From: an uncultured Thermomicrobiaceae bacterium
GTDB taxonomy: Bacteria > Chloroflexota > Chloroflexia > Thermomicrobiales > Thermomicrobiaceae
DNA length: 55,232 nucleotides
Assembly: GCA_938082375.1 (NCBI GenBank)
Contig: CALKCJ010000040.1
Coordinates: 1 to 55,232 of the forward strand
Reading direction: 5' to 3'
Part shown: piece after piece, positions 40,175 through 48,250 of the stretch
Layout: every line of letters starts with the position of its first letter
Position numbering within the stretch: position 1 is the first letter of the stretch
The notes under the pieces: model-generated
Databases searched by the model: none
Told to the model about the DNA's origin: nothing
What the model saw: the letters and a program-made list of their open reading frames with translations, nothing else
Made by a program: the position numbers and the translations under genes

Positions 40175-42265
40175 GTGACCCGCCGTCTCGTTGACCAACT
40201 CGACGACCTGCACCACCAGCTCTTCGTCGGCCGAACTGCAGAAATCGAACTGTTGCGCACCGCACTCGTCGCCGGTCATCGGCCGTTCTGCATCCTCTAC
40301 GTCTACGGCCCGAGTGGCGTGGGCAAGACAGCGCTGCTCCACGAGTTCGCCCGGCTCTGTCGCCAGCTCGCTATCTCCACTCGCTGGTTGGATGCGCGCG
40401 CGATCGAGCCAACCCCGGCGGCCTTCACCCGGGCCCTGCGCCAGGCAGCCGGCTTGCCGCCGGACGGGCCCCTCGACGACGCGCTGGCTACCTCGGAGGC
40501 GCGCGTGGTGCTGTTGCTCGACACCTACGAGCTGTTGCAGCCGTTGGAGCCCTGGCTGCGCAGCCAGTTCCTCGGCCACGCTCCTGAACATCTGCTCCTC
40601 GTCGTCGCAAGCCGCCAGCCACCGGCGCCCCATTGGCACATCGCCCCCGACTGGCATGCCTCCATGCGCGTGCTTCCGCTGCGCAACCTGGCACCTGAGG
40701 AGGCGCGGGAATACCTCGCCCGCCGCGGTGTCCCCGGCGATGAGCACCCGGCCGTGGTCTCCTTTACCCATGGACACCCACTGGCACTCTCGCTGGTGGC
40801 CGACCTCTTCGACCAGCGCCCAGGGTTCCACTTCGAACCCGACAGCGCATTCGATGTGATCCGCGTGCTGCTGCAGCAGTTCCTCCATCAGGTACCGGGG
40901 CCAGCCCACCGAGCTGCCCTGGAAGCGTGCGGACTCGTCCGATCCCTCAACGAGGCGCTGCTCGGCGCGATGCTCCATCTGTCCGACGTCGACGAGCTCT
41001 TCACCTGGCTCCGAGACCTCTCGTTCATGGAGTCGGCACCAGGCGGTCTCTGTCTGCACGAGCTGGCCCGCGAGATACTGGTCGCCGACCTGCGCTGGCG
41101 CAACCCCGACTGGTACGCCGAGCTGCACCGGCGGGCTCGCGAGTACTACATCGCCCGCCTGCGGCAGAGCAGCGGGCCAGCACAGCAGCAGCTCCTGTTG
41201 GATTACGTCTACTTGCACCGCTACAGCCCGGCTGTGCGCCCCTTCTTCGAGTGGCGAACCGGCAGCCTGCGGGCCAACAGCATGCACCCGAGCGATAGGC
41301 CGGCGCTCATCGCCATGGTCGAAGCGCACGAAGGGCCCGAGTCGGCCAGGCTGGCCGAGTACTGGCTGGCCCACCAGCCGCACGGCGTGGTGGTGCTGCG
41401 CGACGCCTCAGGCGAGCCGGTTGGCTTCCTGTCAAAGGTCGCCCTGCACGAGCTGGCTTCGGACGAGGCCGAGCACGACCCGGCCGTCGCGGCAGCCTGG
41501 CGCTACCTGAAGGCACATGCCCCACTGCGTGCCGGCGAGGCGGCGACGCTCTTCCGCTTCTGGCTCGCGCGTGACACCTACCAGTCCGTCTCGGCGGCCC
41601 AGAGCCTGCTCTTCATCAACATGGTGTGCCACTACCTGCTGACTCCGCATCTGGCGTTTACCTTCCTCCCCTGCGCCGAGCCCGACTTCTGGGCACCAAT
41701 GCTCGGCTACATCGCCTTCCACCGCCTGCCCGAGGCCGACTTCACGGTCGGTGAGCGTCCCTACGGCGTCTACGGGCACGACTGGCGGGTGATGCCGCCG
41801 GTGGCGTGGCTGGCGGTACTCGACGAGCGCGAGATCAGCGGCGACCCGTACGCGCTACCCCCACAGCCCCCCACGCCGGTGCTGGTGCTGAGCCAGCAGG
41901 ACTTCTGCGAGGCCGTCCACCACGCGCTGCGCGACTACACGAACTCGATCAGGCTGCGCAGCAACCCGCTGGTGCAGTCGCGCCTGGTGCTCCAGCGCGC
42001 TGGACTCCGATCCGAGGTCCACGAGCGCGTCGCCGCGCTCCGCTGCTTGATCGAGGAGGCAGCCGCTAAGCTCGGCCAGACACCCCGGCTGCAGCGATGG
42101 CAGCAGGTGCTGGAGACGGCATACCTGCACCCAACCGAGCCACAGGAGCAGGCAGCGGAGCGGCTGGGACTCCCCTTCAGTACCTACCGGCGCTACCTGA
42201 AAGCGGGCATGACCTGGACCGCGGAGAACCTCTGGTCGCAGGAACTCGGTGAGACGGTGAGCTGA
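40175..42265 (+). CDS. STAND-type ATPase with GNAT-like region and C-terminal HTH
   Basis: The 696-aa product has an N-terminal NTPase: VGRTAEIELLRTALVAG, Walker A YVYGPSGVGKTALLHEF (about 43-59), Walker B EARVVLLLDTYELLQPLE, and LLLVVASRQPP as sensor. After a helical middle, residues 400-560 look like a degenerate GNAT acetyltransferase (VVVLRDASGEPVGFLSKVAL ... ADFTVGERPYGVYGHDW). The C-terminus EQAAERLGLPFSTYRRYLKA resembles a sigma-region-4-type helix-turn-helix. The arrangement is that of a signal-transducing ATPase or transcription regulator, a kind I associate with Chloroflexota. The GTG start follows GAGAGGGAGGGGG; the overlapping ATG is out of frame. The signal it senses is unknown. 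Confidence 0.78.
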   Translation: MTRRLVDQLDDLHHQLFVGRTAEIELLRTALVAGHRPFCILYVYGPSGVGKTALLHEFARLCRQLAISTRWLDARAIEPTPAAFTRALRQAAGLPPDGPLDDALATSEARVVLLLDTYELLQPLEPWLRSQFLGHAPEHLLLVVASRQPPAPHWHIAPDWHASMRVLPLRNLAPEEAREYLARRGVPGDEHPAVVSFTHGHPLALSLVADLFDQRPGFHFEPDSAFDVIRVLLQQFLHQVPGPAHRAALEACGLVRSLNEALLGAMLHLSDVDELFTWLRDLSFMESAPGGLCLHELAREILVADLRWRNPDWYAELHRRAREYYIARLRQSSGPAQQQLLLDYVYLHRYSPAVRPFFEWRTGSLRANSMHPSDRPALIAMVEAHEGPESARLAEYWLAHQPHGVVVLRDASGEPVGFLSKVALHELASDEAEHDPAVAAAWRYLKAHAPLRAGEAATLFRFWLARDTYQSVSAAQSLLFINMVCHYLLTPHLAFTFLPCAEPDFWAPMLGYIAFHRLPEADFTVGERPYGVYGHDWRVMPPVAWLAVLDEREISGDPYALPPQPPTPVLVLSQQDFCEAVHHALRDYTNSIRLRSNPLVQSRLVLQRAGLRSEVHERVAALRCLIEEAAAKLGQTPRLQRWQQVLETAYLHPTEPQEQAAERLGLPFSTYRRYLKAGMTWTAENLWSQELGETVS

Positions 42266-42331
42266 GCAGAGAATGACCACTTTTTGACCACCAGGCGAGC
42301 TAGTAACAAAGCGGCCGCTCCGCTAGAGTAG

Positions 42332-42350
42332 ACCCGAGCGTCGCTCGGGT
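42332..42350. terminator. 8-bp hairpin after the STAND ATPase gene
   Basis: ACCCGAGC, loop GTC, GCTCGGGT form a perfect stem 66 bases after the ATPase stop and 41 bases before the next start. No T-tract follows. It may be a terminator or simply leader structure of the next gene. Confidence 0.4.
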
Positions 42351-42390
42351 GAGCGCTACCAGCGGTCGTGCTGGGCAAAGCGGAGCAGCC

Positions 42391-42816
42391 ATGAGCAAGG
42401 GGATACCTGAGGTGGTCAGCGATCTCATCGAAGCCTGGAACGCCCACGACCCGGACAGAGTAGCGGGATTCCACGCGCCGGAGTACGAGGGGCGAGATAT
42501 CGCGCAGGTGCGCGCCGAGATCGGCCCGGACGGCGCGCGCCAGGCCTTCTGTCGCTTTCTCCGGGCATTCCCCGACCTCGAGCTGATCCCAGACGAGCTG
42601 CTCACTGAGGGAGACCGTGCAGCGCTACGGTGGCGCATCCGTGGCACGCATCAGGGCCCGCTCCTCCGGATCCCTCCGAGTGGCCAGCGGCTCGAGTTCA
42701 CTGGCGTCTCGATGGTCGAGATACGCGGCGATCGCGTGGTGCGACGCTTCACGCTTTGGGATCTCGCCGGGGTTCTGCGCGAGATCGGGCTGCTTCCCAC
42801 CCTGCCGGAGGAGTAG
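42391..42816 (+). CDS. SnoaL-like (polyketide cyclase fold) protein
   Basis: The 141-aa product has the NTF2/SnoaL fold: VVSDLIEAWNAHDPDRVAGF, APEYEGRDIAQVRAEIGPDG, FCRFLRAFPDLELIPDELLT, EGDRAALRWRIRGTHQG, LEFTGVSMVEIRGDRVVRRF and TLWDLAGVLREIGLLP. This matches the ester cyclase/SnoaL-like family, found widely as small enzymes or binding proteins whose substrates are mostly unknown. ATG 42391 with CGGAG upstream is preferred; the frame is open from 42349 without a better site. It is convergent with the acetyltransferase gene. Confidence 0.85.
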   Translation: MSKGIPEVVSDLIEAWNAHDPDRVAGFHAPEYEGRDIAQVRAEIGPDGARQAFCRFLRAFPDLELIPDELLTEGDRAALRWRIRGTHQGPLLRIPPSGQRLEFTGVSMVEIRGDRVVRRFTLWDLAGVLREIGLLPTLPEE

Positions 42817-42854
42817 CCTCCCGCTGGATCGAGCGTTCGACTCACTGATGATAA

Positions 42855-43376
42855 TTATGTCAAATTCTCCGTGATCAGCCGCTCGACGATGACCACGTCG
42901 AGCCACCGGCCATCGAGCTTAGCGTGCTTCTCGTAGACCCCGACTTCCCGGAAGCCGAGCGCGGCGCAGAGGCGTCGGCTGGCGGTATTGAAGGGGAAGA
43001 CGCGCGAGAGCAGCTTCCAGTAGCCCAGGCGTCGCGCCTCGTCGATCAGCGCGTCGAGCAAGACTTTGCCAATCCCCTGCCCTCTCGCGTCGCGGTGCAG
43101 GTAGATCGAGAACTCGCCCACCCCGGCGTAGCAGGCCCGTGGCCGGTACGGACTGATCGACGCCCAGCCCAGCACCTGGCCATCCCGCTCGGCCACCAGC
43201 ACCGGGTGACGCTCATCGTGCTCGGCCAGCCAGGCCAGCATCGTCTCCGGCGTGCGCGGCTCCGACTCGAAGGTCGCGATCCGCTCGAGGATGCCCTGGG
43301 TATAGATCTCGGCGATCACCGCCGCGTCCTCCGGGCGAGCCCGCCGGACGACGAGTTGATCCGGTGCGACCTGCAT
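42855..43376 (-). CDS. GNAT N-acetyltransferase, phosphinothricin-acetyltransferase-like
   Basis: The 173-aa protein is a full PAT/Bar-type GNAT: VVRRARPEDAAVIAEIYTQG, ILERIATFESEPRTPETMLA, HPVLVAERDGQVLGWASISP, YRPRACYAGVGEFSIYLHRD, the acetyl-CoA loop ARGQGIGKVLLDALI, and FPFNTASRRLCAALGFREVG followed by a terminal WLDVVIVERL. Family members acetylate phosphinothricin, methionine sulfoximine or methionine sulfone. In environmental bacteria this is usually a general detoxifying activity. Length is normal. GAGGGAGA directly precedes the ATG. Confidence 0.9.
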   Translation of the reverse strand: MQVAPDQLVVRRARPEDAAVIAEIYTQGILERIATFESEPRTPETMLAWLAEHDERHPVLVAERDGQVLGWASISPYRPRACYAGVGEFSIYLHRDARGQGIGKVLLDALIDEARRLGYWKLLSRVFPFNTASRRLCAALGFREVGVYEKHAKLDGRWLDVVIVERLITENLT

Positions 43377-43568
43377 TCTCCCTCGCTCTCGAACGCCCCG
43401 GGGCGAGCTGCACTCCCCGACGGCCCGACGGTCTCACCGACCAGCGTCGATCTGGCAAGAAGCGTACAGGAGCCTCGTCCACAGCGCATCCCTTGGCGGG
43501 CCACCTACGCCGGAGTATGCTTGGCGACCGGTCGAAGCGGCATCGGGCCGCTGGATCGGACGGAGTCG

Positions 43569-43865
43569 ATGCGCCTCATCCCGAGCACCCGGCGTAGCCC
43601 GGCGACCCCAGTCTGGCTGCCGCCGCTCGCCAGCGTTGTGGTGCTGTTCGTCTTCTTCGTGGTCGCCACGCTGGTACGCCGGAGCAGCCTGGCCGAGGCC
43701 GGGCGTCCGGTGATGATCGTGCTCTCGGCAGCGGCCGCCGTGATCATCACGCTGCACGGCGCCCGGATGATGGCCGCGGCGCGTGCTCGCGGCTGGCCCA
43801 GCGCGCTGGCCGGAGCGGTGATGGTCGTGCTCGGCCTCTACACGCTGCTGCATGTCCTGCGCTGA
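43569..43865 (+). CDS. small membrane protein, hypothetical
   Basis: The 98-aa product has three hydrophobic helices: PPLASVVVLFVFFVVATLVR, VMIVLSAAAAVIITLHGARM and SALAGAVMVVLGLYTLLHVL, with a basic N-terminus (MRLIPSTRRS). No family is recognised. The ATG at 43569 is preceded by GGACGGAG. The open frame extends upstream to 42924 but there it is antisense to the acetyltransferase gene and not real. It may be cotranscribed with the ABC exporter that starts 168 bases later. Confidence 0.65.
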   Translation: MRLIPSTRRSPATPVWLPPLASVVVLFVFFVVATLVRRSSLAEAGRPVMIVLSAAAAVIITLHGARMMAAARARGWPSALAGAVMVVLGLYTLLHVLR

Positions 43866-44033
43866 ATCCCGACGACTGCCCGGTATTGCACTGCCACGCT
43901 GGCACAGGATGGGCAAGACCGGATCAGGGTCGGTGGAAGATGAACAAAAATAAAGGCATACTGAGGCGCCACCGGTTGAACTCGTGCGGTGACCGGGGAA
44001 GTGGCGTTCTGCCGAGCACAAGGAGCGGGGGGC

Positions 44034-45005
44034 ATGCAGCCAGTTGCGGCCAAACAATCTCAGACCGAACTGACCGCTGAGCCGATCATCCGGGTACGAG
44101 GGCTGGTCAAACGCTACGGCGCGGTCGCGGCGGTCGATGGCGTGGATCTAGCGGTCGATCCCGGAGAGGTCTTCGGGATCCTCGGCCCCAACGGCGCCGG
44201 CAAGACGACTACGATCGAGATGATCGAGGGGCTTCGGCCGCCCGATGCTGGGAGCATCGAGGTCGCCGGCGTCGACGTCGTGCGTCATCCGGAGCGGATC
44301 AAGCGCCGGATCGGGGTGCAGCTTCAGAAGACAGCCCTCTTCGAGGAGTTGACGGTGTGCGAGCTACTCGGTCTGTTCGCCACGCTCTACCTAACCGACG
44401 CCAGCCGCTCGCGTATCGACAGCCTGCTCGAGCGTGTCTCGCTCACCGAGAAGGCGACGGCGAGGGTGTCCACGCTCTCGGGCGGACAGCAACAGCGGCT
44501 CTCGCTCGCCATCGCGCTCGTCAATGACCCCGAGATCGTTTTCCTGGACGAGCCGACAACCGGCCTCGATCCGGCCGCTCGCCGCAACCTGTGGGATATC
44601 ATCAGCTCTCTCAAAGCCGAGAAGCGTACCGTTGTGCTCACGACGCATTACATGGAAGAGGCGGAGGCGCTCTGCGACCGGGTGGCGATCATGGACTACG
44701 GGCGGGTACTCGCCTGCGACACTCCCCGCCGGCTGATTGCCCAGCTCGGCCCGGCCGTGACCATTCGAGCGACGCTGGACGGGCATGCGCCCGACGTGAA
44801 CGCTCTTCGCTCGCTCCCCGGCGTGACCGGCGCCCAGTTCGTCGATGGCGAGGTGGAGCTACAGACCGAAGACCCGGAGACGGCGCTGACGGCGCTGCTC
44901 CAGCACGCGCGCCAGGCCGGTAGCCAGGTGGAGCGGCTGACGGTGACCTCGGCGACGCTGGAGGATGTGTTCCTGCACTACACCGGCCGGAGGTTGCGCG
45001 AATGA
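44034..45005 (+). CDS. ABC transporter ATP-binding protein (DrrA-like)
   Basis: The 323-aa ATPase has Walker A ILGPNGAGKTTTIEMIEGL, Q-loop RIGVQLQKTALFEELTV, an intact signature STLSGGQQQRLSLAIALV, Walker B EIVFLDEPTTGLDPAARR and switch VVLTTHYMEEAEALCD, plus the C-terminal extension typical of DrrA/CcmA-like exporters (LEDVFLHYTGRRLRE). ATG 44034 with AAGGAGCGGGGGGC upstream is preferred to the earlier ATG at 43989. It overlaps the permease gene as ATGA. Substrate unknown; relatives export antibiotics or lipids. It is a second, independent ABC-2 system, not a copy of the one at 19161. Confidence 0.93.
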   Translation: MQPVAAKQSQTELTAEPIIRVRGLVKRYGAVAAVDGVDLAVDPGEVFGILGPNGAGKTTTIEMIEGLRPPDAGSIEVAGVDVVRHPERIKRRIGVQLQKTALFEELTVCELLGLFATLYLTDASRSRIDSLLERVSLTEKATARVSTLSGGQQQRLSLAIALVNDPEIVFLDEPTTGLDPAARRNLWDIISSLKAEKRTVVLTTHYMEEAEALCDRVAIMDYGRVLACDTPRRLIAQLGPAVTIRATLDGHAPDVNALRSLPGVTGAQFVDGEVELQTEDPETALTALLQHARQAGSQVERLTVTSATLEDVFLHYTGRRLRE

Positions 45006-46081
45006 GCGGGCTCGGCAGTATGACACTCGGGTTCATCCGGATGACGCTGCGGAATCGCATGGCGCTCTTCTGGCTCCTCGCGTTCCCTGCTCTCTTCATT
45101 GTTCTGTTCGGTTTCATTATCGGCAACGACGAGGGACCTGACTTCGAGGTCGGTGTGGTCGGCGCGGTGCAGTCGCCGGTGGCCCAGGAGATCCTGGAGC
45201 AGATGCGGCAAACCGCCAGCTTCACGATCACGCTGGGGACGGAAACAGACGAGCGGCATGCGCTGGAGAAAGGGGATCGCGATGCCGTGCTTATCTTCCG
45301 GCAGGCGGATAACCGCCGGCTGAGCGCGCAGATCCTCTACGACCAGACAGATTTCCAGCGCTCCCAGGTAGCGATGCTCGCCATCCAGCAGTTCCTCGAG
45401 CGAGCCAACGCCGAGATGACGGCCGCGCAGCCGGCGATCGAGATCGCCGTGGAGGGCGTCCAGAGCAACGCGCTCCGCTTCATCGACTTCCTCACTCCTG
45501 GTATCCTCGGCATGGCCATCATGCAGAACGGGCTGATCGGGATGTCGTCAGGGCTGGTGGGCTACCGCGAGCGAGGGATCCTGCGCCGCATCAAGGCCAC
45601 GCCCTTCCCGCTCTGGAAGTTCCTGGTCGCCCATGTGCTCAGCCAGCTCGGGATCGCCGTGTTGCAGGCCATCATCTTCATCGCGCTCGCCGTGATCCTG
45701 TTCGATCTCCGGGTCGCCGGCGACGTGCTCTCGATGCTGGTGATGGTCATCTCCGGGTGCCTGGCCTTCATCTCGCTCGGCTTCATCGTGAGCGGGATGA
45801 CCCGCAATGTGGAGACCGCGGCGGCCGTCGCCAACATTGTCACCTTCCCGATGATGATCCTGAGCGGCGTCTTCTTCCCAGTGGACAGCACGCCACCCTG
45901 GATGCAGCCGCTCACAAAGATCATGCCCCTCACCTACCTGGTCGAGGCGCTGAGGGAGATCATGATCCGCGGCCAGAGCATCCTGACTACCTGGCCGAAC
46001 CTGCTGGTGATGGTGGCAACCGCGGCTGTCGGACTGGCGATCGGCCTCCGCTTCTTCCGCTGGGAGCCGCGAGCGGTGTGA
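45002..46081 (+). CDS. ABC-2 type transporter permease
   Basis: The 359-aa permease has an N-terminal membrane helix (MALFWLLAFPALFIVLFGFI), an extracytoplasmic domain (FEVGVVGAVQSPVAQEILEQ ... TIEIAV-type strands), and five or six C-terminal helices. FLTPGILGMAIMQNGLIGMS, GYRERGILRRIKATPFPLWK and MILSGVFFPVDSTPPWMQPL are typical ABC2_membrane motifs (YadH/YhhJ-like). It works with the ATPase at 44034, whose stop it overlaps by four bases. Its stop lies within the 12-bp palindrome GACGCCGGCGTC (46080-46091), which separates it from the facing DsrE-like remnant. Confidence 0.92.
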   Translation: MSGLGSMTLGFIRMTLRNRMALFWLLAFPALFIVLFGFIIGNDEGPDFEVGVVGAVQSPVAQEILEQMRQTASFTITLGTETDERHALEKGDRDAVLIFRQADNRRLSAQILYDQTDFQRSQVAMLAIQQFLERANAEMTAAQPAIEIAVEGVQSNALRFIDFLTPGILGMAIMQNGLIGMSSGLVGYRERGILRRIKATPFPLWKFLVAHVLSQLGIAVLQAIIFIALAVILFDLRVAGDVLSMLVMVISGCLAFISLGFIVSGMTRNVETAAAVANIVTFPMMILSGVFFPVDSTPPWMQPLTKIMPLTYLVEALREIMIRGQSILTTWPNLLVMVATAAVGLAIGLRFFRWEPRAV

Positions 46082-46096
46082 CGCCGGCGTCCCAGC

Positions 46097-46342
46097 CTAG
46101 AACACCAGTACGTTGGTCGCCTCAGCGCAGCGCTGGGCGAACTCCGGCGGCGTGGTGAAGCGGGCGTTCTTCCCCTGGAGATCAGCGCCGCTGACTCCAC
46201 GGGCCTGCGCGCAGCCGCCTCAGACGTAGATCGGCACGCCGCGCTCCACCGCGAGCTGCATCTGCTCCTTCAGCGGCGGAAAGCCGATCGGCACCACCAC
46301 CTCGATCACGTGGTCGAGGATCAGGAGCGGAGCAGCGAAGCA
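46097..46342 (-). pseudogene. DsrE-like protein, 5'-truncated, with in-frame UGA at the first Cys of CxxC (possible selenocysteine)
   Basis: On the minus strand a frame after an in-frame TAG reads CFAAPLLILDHVIEVVVPIG, FPPLKEQMQLAVERGVPIYV, then UGA (46222-46220), then GGCAQARGVSGADLQGKNAR and a tail ending CAEATNVLVF and TAG (46097). This is the C-terminal two thirds of a DsrE/DsrF-like sulphur-carrier fold protein; homologues I know have Cys where the UGA stands (YVCGxCxxARG). About 50 N-terminal residues are missing and no start is evident, favouring a pseudogene. But all 80 codons apart from the UGA are well kept, and 31 bases after the UGA begins the GGC loop of a 9-bp hairpin (46198-46177). 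See findings. Confidence 0.6.
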
Positions 46343-46414
46343 CTAGCAGGCCGGAGACTCCAGCCGCGGGCTCCTCGGTTCAGCAATTTCGGCCGGAGCC
46401 TGCAGCCAGGCGAC

Positions 46415-46849
46415 TCAGCCGGGGAGCGCGCCCCAGCTCACCACCCGCTCCGGCATCAGCGCGATCACCGGCAGGCGCTCCAGCCCCATCGTTTGGTACT
46501 GGGGATAACGCTCGCGCAGCAGCGCGAGTGCCCAGGAGTGGTCAGGATGAGCGGGCTCCAGGATCTCGGCCCGGCCGCGCACCATGACCCAGGCCAGGCG
46601 CGACCAGTCCTCGTCGTAGCGGTCGATCACTAGCGCCGCCCGGCCGGTTTCCTGCACGTTGCGCACGCGCTTGAGCGGGCGATCTCCCCGCTTGGGCTTC
46701 TCGTCGATCGGGCTGTAGAAGCGCGCGCCGTCGTAGGCATAGCAGACCGGCACGACGTGCGGCTCGCCGCGGGCGTCGACGGTCGCCAGGTGCCCCACAC
46801 GCTGCGCGTCGACAAAGGCGCGCTCCGCCGGGCTGAGTGTCACAGCCAT
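46415..46849 (-). CDS. PPOX-class flavin/F420-dependent oxidoreductase
   Basis: The 144-aa product starts MAVTLSPAERAFVDAQRVGH (ATG 46849, GAGGAGG upstream) and continues LATVDARGEPHVVPVCYAYD, FYSPIDEKPKRGDRPLKRVR and ALVIDRYDEDWSRLAWVMVR, ending LPVIALMPERVVSWGA. This is the split-barrel fold of pyridoxamine-phosphate-oxidase-like proteins, closest to the PPOX class F420-dependent group (TIGR03668/Rv2061 type). Such proteins reduce various substrates with F420H2 or FMN; the substrate is unknown. The F420 assignment is by family resemblance. It is upstream of the DsrE-like remnant on the same strand and divergent from the cupin gene. Confidence 0.87.
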   Translation of the reverse strand: MAVTLSPAERAFVDAQRVGHLATVDARGEPHVVPVCYAYDGARFYSPIDEKPKRGDRPLKRVRNVQETGRAALVIDRYDEDWSRLAWVMVRGRAEILEPAHPDHSWALALLRERYPQYQTMGLERLPVIALMPERVVSWGALPG

Positions 46850-47106
46850 CGCCAGCGCCTCCTCGCTTGCTGCCCGGTCACCGGCCTGCATCCACCCTAG
46901 CGTAGCCGGCGCCGGCAGCTTCGTCACCAGCTGCAGAAGGTTGACGGGCTGGCCGGATGCCGCTTGATCGAGGGCTGGAGCGAGCAGATGATTAGGTGAA
47001 TACCGACGAAGCCGTGAGGCGTGCTGAGGAGGTAGCTGAGCAGGCTCGACCGGCCTGGTTCGGCAACCACGAAGGCGGGTACGAGGCGGAGCGAGAGGAG
47101 CGAGCG

Positions 47107-47547
47107 ATGGACGAGCGAGTAGTGGTCTACCCCGAGGAGGTGCTCGAGGGTGCGCCGATGCAGCGACCGGACCGGGCGGTGCGCGACTTGAAGCTGATCT
47201 ATCCGGAGACCGGCTTCGAGGCGATGACCCTGTGCCTGGGCGTGGTCGAGATCGAGCCTGGCCATCATAGCCCGCTCCACCGGCACAACTGCGAGGAGGT
47301 CTACTACGTCGTCCAGGGCAGCGGCGAGCTGGAGTCGGGCGATCGGCGCTACCCGATCCGGGCAGGCTGCGCCGTCCTCAACCGGCCGAAGGTGCCTCAC
47401 CGGGTACACAACACCGGAGACGAGACGCTGCGGCTCATCGTCGTCGCGGGGATCATGCTGGTGCCGCTGCTGCCCCGGTGGCCCACTCCCTCACCCTACG
47501 AGATCTTGGAGGGGAGCAGCGCCGACACCGGCTCGGCGGCGAGCTGA
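47107..47547 (+). CDS. cupin domain protein
   Basis: The 146-aa product is a single-domain cupin: GVVEIEPGHHSPLHRHNCEE carries the first motif (G-x5-HxH-x3-4-E), VYYVVQGSGELESGDRRYPI follows, and GCAVLNRPKVPHRVHNTGDE carries the second motif with the fourth ligand His. These residues would bind one divalent metal. Small cupins of this form act as isomerases, dioxygenases or sugar-acid binding proteins; the reaction is unknown. ATG 47107 follows GAGAGGAGCGAGCG. The upstream open frame from 46996 is Glu/Arg-rich and probably not translated. Confidence 0.85.
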   Translation: MDERVVVYPEEVLEGAPMQRPDRAVRDLKLIYPETGFEAMTLCLGVVEIEPGHHSPLHRHNCEEVYYVVQGSGELESGDRRYPIRAGCAVLNRPKVPHRVHNTGDETLRLIVVAGIMLVPLLPRWPTPSPYEILEGSSADTGSAAS

Positions 47548-47650
47548 GGCAGCGAGAGCGCGGCGGAGCCGCGCGCGCATCGCCCTACCCCGGCGAGCGG
47601 GATCGCCCACACAGCGTGAGGCGCGGAGCGCCGGAGCACGGTGAGACGAA

Positions 47651-47674
47651 GGGGACGGCCACCAGACTGTCCCC
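47651..47674. terminator. hairpin after the cupin gene
   Basis: GGGGACGG (47651-47658) pairs with CTGTCCCC (47667-47674) over 8 positions including one G-T. It lies between the 3' ends of the cupin gene and the possible 39-aa frame on the other strand. No T-tract. Confidence 0.35.
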
Positions 47675-47694
47675 CGATACCGTCGGGTGGTCGG

Positions 47695-47814
47695 CTACAT
47701 CAGCTTGCCCATCTGCGCCGAGACGTCGTTGGAGCTGTTGTACGTCGTCTCGGGCAAGCGGTCGACGGTGTGCAGCACGTTCTCGTCGAGCAGCCACCTG
47801 CACAGTTCTGTCAT
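47695..47814 (-). CDS. possible small protein or gene fragment (39 aa)
   Basis: ATG 47814 to TAG 47695 encodes a peptide starting MTELCRWLLDENVLHTVDRL and ending SSNDVSAQMGKLM. The composition is that of a normal soluble protein, unlike the Arg/Ala/Pro shadows nearby. No ribosome-binding site is visible and I recognise no family. It may be a fragment of a lost gene or a true small protein. Confidence 0.35.
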   Translation of the reverse strand: MTELCRWLLDENVLHTVDRLPETTYNSSNDVSAQMGKLM

Positions 47815-47843
47815 GTTAGGTCACGGATCCGGTGAGGGGCGTG

Positions 47844-48173
47844 TCACCCAGAGCGCGTGGACGCCGCATAGTCTCCGATCCCCTTGATCCGGCGCAGACC
47901 CCGCCGGATCTCCGTCTCCTCCTCGCCGACCAGCGCTCCTCCCGCAGTCTCGACCACGACGCGCACGGATGAGCCGCCCCGTGAGCCCTCGCGCATCCGT
48001 AGACGCGCGACTTGGCCGCTGGCCAGCCGGTGAACCCACCGGAGCTCGCCGGCAGCCTCGTCCCACTCGAACGGCTTCAGGTAGGCCCAGCCGTGCTCGC
48101 TCGCTGTCGAGACGAAGTCGAACAGCTGTGGCGCCCGCGCCTCCAGGTACGCCGACACGACCTGCGCACCCAT
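47844..48173 (-). CDS. hypothetical protein (109 aa)
   Basis: The product starts MGAQVVSAYLEARAPQLFDF and contains SEHGWAYLKPFEWDEAAGEL, RWVHRLASGQVARLRMREG and SVRVVVETAGGALVGEEETE, which suggests an alpha/beta fold with several antiparallel strands, perhaps START/SRPBCC-like. No family assignment is made. CAGGGGGGAAGCGC precedes the ATG, a good ribosome-binding site. It lies 77 bases downstream of the TauE/SafE gene on the same strand and could be the last gene of the molybdenum-linked cluster. Confidence 0.6.
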   Translation of the reverse strand: MGAQVVSAYLEARAPQLFDFVSTASEHGWAYLKPFEWDEAAGELRWVHRLASGQVARLRMREGSRGGSSVRVVVETAGGALVGEEETEIRRGLRRIKGIGDYAASTRSG

Positions 48174-48250
48174 GCGCTTCCCCCCTGCCCCGGCGCGTCG
48201 CGCACCACCAGGTCTCGGCCGCTCTTTCCGGTCACCACGCAGGGGATCGA

